Below are positions 62,164-64,000 of a DNA stretch of 64,000 nucleotides, one piece after another. The first letter of the stretch is position 1, and every line of letters begins with the position of its first letter. The notes under the pieces were generated by a model that did not search any database, was not told where the DNA came from, and worked only from the letters and a program-made list of their open reading frames with translations. The position numbers and the translations under genes are program-made. This DNA comes from Camillea tinctor (lineage: Eukaryota; Ascomycota; Sordariomycetes; Xylariales; Xylariaceae): assembly GCA_022578605.1 (NCBI GenBank), contig MU394084.1, positions 124,001 through 188,000 on the forward strand, read 5' to 3'.

Positions 62164-63968
62164 ATGTTGGCGAAGCAGATCTCACTGAACGACTCGCCTT
62201 CGGGTGTAGTTTCTAACAGCATGAACGGCACAACCGACCCGACCGAACGAACTCAACAAGAGTACCAAATCCGAATTCCAGACATGTTTGCCTCGATAAT
62301 GGCGTCTAAGCCGATCCTCAACCCTAATCAGTCTATTATAAAGTCTCGAGAAGATTGGTGGCTGGAAACGTACGTGCCATGAGCGAACATATTTGTGTTA
62401 ATAAGCCTTGTATAGAGAAAAGCTCACGATTGAAAAGTATGGCGATAAAAGATAGAAAATGGGCTGCCATAAACCAGAAGCCCAACTTCGGCTACATGGC
62501 TTCAATATGGGCACCGACCTGTGATGAGGAGGCCCTGGAAATGATGGTGGACTGGAATTGGTGGGTGAGTTCAGCTTTGTTGTATATGACAATTAAACGA
62601 TAGGTAGCTAATGACTTCCTAAGGTATTTATGTTCGATGACCGTATGTGCACAAGTGCCAGCATCTATCAGAACTTTAGGTTGACCCTGGCGCTAATCGC
62701 CATCCAGAGTTCGATGAAGGACATCTCAGCAACAATCTTTCTGCAGCGAAAGAAGAGATCGATATCGCCATCGGTATTATGGAGGAGACACAACCGCGCT
62801 ACACCATGGAGGATAGCCTCATTAGATACACTTTTCAGACGTCATGCGACCGCCTAAAAAAGGTAATATATTGCAGCTTCTATATATGCTCTAATTATCA
62901 AAAGGCAATTAGCCTTCGTCTTTGCCCGAGATATAATACAATATATATCTCCCTTTCTGCCACAATACAAGCGGTCTTAAGCTAACATTTACTTCAGAGA
63001 GCAGGACCAGGTATGCTCATTTCCAAGAGAAATATGCAATAACCCCGTTGGATTGCCTTGGACAAGGAAGAGTAGCTGGTATCTCAACGATGTTTGGCTA
63101 ATATACTTATAGAGCTCCGAGAGCACTGGAAGGAGATGCATAAAAGGTACTTCAATGGCTTGCTAGAGCAAGTCCAAGTCACCGAAAGTAAACGAACCTA
63201 CACTCGCAATGTGGAAGAGTACGTACACATGCGAAGAGGTACCATTGGCGCCTATCCATCCATCGCGCTAGTCCAGTACGTGGCATTTCTTATAAAACTT
63301 GCATATATGGCAAAGAAACAAGGAAAATCTTTCACTAACATGAATCTGAAGATACGCACTGGGCATTAATCTTCCCTTAGATGTTATCAACCACCCATCC
63401 CTCCAGGAATGCATGTGTGTCTGTGTAGACTTTGTGCACCTGTGAGTCATCCCACGATCCGAGACTGCCGAAGTATACTGACATAGTTAAAGACACAATG
63501 ACATTATGTCTTATAGAAAGGACAAGGTCAGTTAATCGAAATATAGCTGCGACGTCAACAATACACTGATTCTATGTTCTTCCAGGTTTTGGGCGTCGAC
63601 CAAAACATCATTATGCTGCTAATGAAACAGGGCCTATCTCCTCAGGAGGCAATCGACAAAGTTGGAACGATGCTAAACGATTGCTATAAGAGATGGTACA
63701 CTGCACTGCTTGACATGCCCGTTTGTGGGGAGAACATTGATCGTGAAGTGCTACGATTTGTGGAAGCCTGCCGTAATGTGGCTCTGGGGAACTTATACTG
63801 GAGGTGAGCCATAATTATATTGTCCCTTTGAGGTTGAGGTAGTCAAGTCGCCATCAACAAATTCAGTATGCTGACTTGAATTCTCTGGATAGTTTCTCAA
63901 CAGGCAGGTATTTGGGGCCTGAGGCGAAATCAGTGTATGAAACTAGGACTTTGACCCTCACCTGTTGA
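62164..63968 (+). CDS. Class I terpene synthase B, ten exons, 371 aa
   Basis: Probable sesquiterpene cyclase. Exons: 62164-62369, 62423-62564, 62624-62642, 62708-62862, 62998-63010, 63113-63275, 63352-63441, 63493-63526, 63586-63803, 63893-63968. All joins keep frame and total 372 codons. Most introns have clear CTAAC/CTAAT/CTGAC branch sites; the first (53 nt) is the least certain. Residues 121-127 are DDQFDEG (the DDxxDE aspartate motif, preceded by VFMF), MRRGTIGAYPSIAL holds the usual diphosphate-sensing Arg, 265-273 are the NSE/DTE motif as NDIMSYRKD (Asp in the last metal position, normally Glu), and 352-353 the Arg-Tyr pair. Exon 5 is only 13 nt (RAGP plus one base); without it the NSE region falls out of frame. 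The gene ends 32 bases before the window edge. The inverted-repeat element lies 243 bases upstream, so its promoter may be influenced by that element. Confidence 0.88.
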
Positions 63969-64000
63969 CATCAGCAGCGGATAGGTTCCGCCTAAAGGGC

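Overview
The window looks like nuclear DNA from a filamentous ascomycete (Pezizomycotina). The signs are: genes with several short GT-AG introns (about 50-150 nt, branch sites of the CTAAC/CTGAC type); one dispersed 5S rRNA gene of the Neurospora type with its own TATA box and T-run; large AT-rich blocks typical of repeat-induced point mutation (RIP); and protein families common in these fungi (class I terpene synthases, LaeA-like and O-methyltransferases, GT31-like glycosyltransferase, small secreted protein). The species cannot be named from this sequence.

Layout. 1-19.3 kb is almost gene-free and holds microsatellites, homopolymer tracts and a 10-N assembly gap. An unrecognised two-exon gene (19.3-20.6 kb, minus) is followed by a 6.3-kb AT-rich RIP block (21.4-27.7 kb) with one GC-normal island, then a 5S rRNA gene (27.9 kb). 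30.9-32.8 kb carries a nine-exon terpene synthase (TPS-A), followed by a secreted protein (minus), an ER-type SDR that lacks its catalytic Tyr/Lys, an 860-residue protein with a possible degenerate caspase-like fold, a membrane-anchored GT31-like glycosyltransferase with a PAN-like tail (minus), a LaeA-like methyltransferase, and an O-methyltransferase. 59.98-61.92 kb is a RIP-affected inverted-terminal-repeat element. A second, ten-exon terpene synthase (TPS-B) closes the window.

Main result. Neither terpene synthase is visible as one open reading frame. Splicing each by hand gives uninterrupted proteins of 381 and 371 residues, with DDxxD, NSE/DTE and Arg-Tyr motifs in the right order. Their intron positions and phases nearly all match, including a 19-nt, a 90-nt and a 34-nt exon of identical size, so they are homologous genes. 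TPS-B also has a 13-nt exon, and TPS-A ends with a GC-AG intron. With the O-methyltransferase and LaeA-like methyltransferase between them, the right half could be an accessory terpenoid locus. This is inference: no P450 or transporter was found inside the window.
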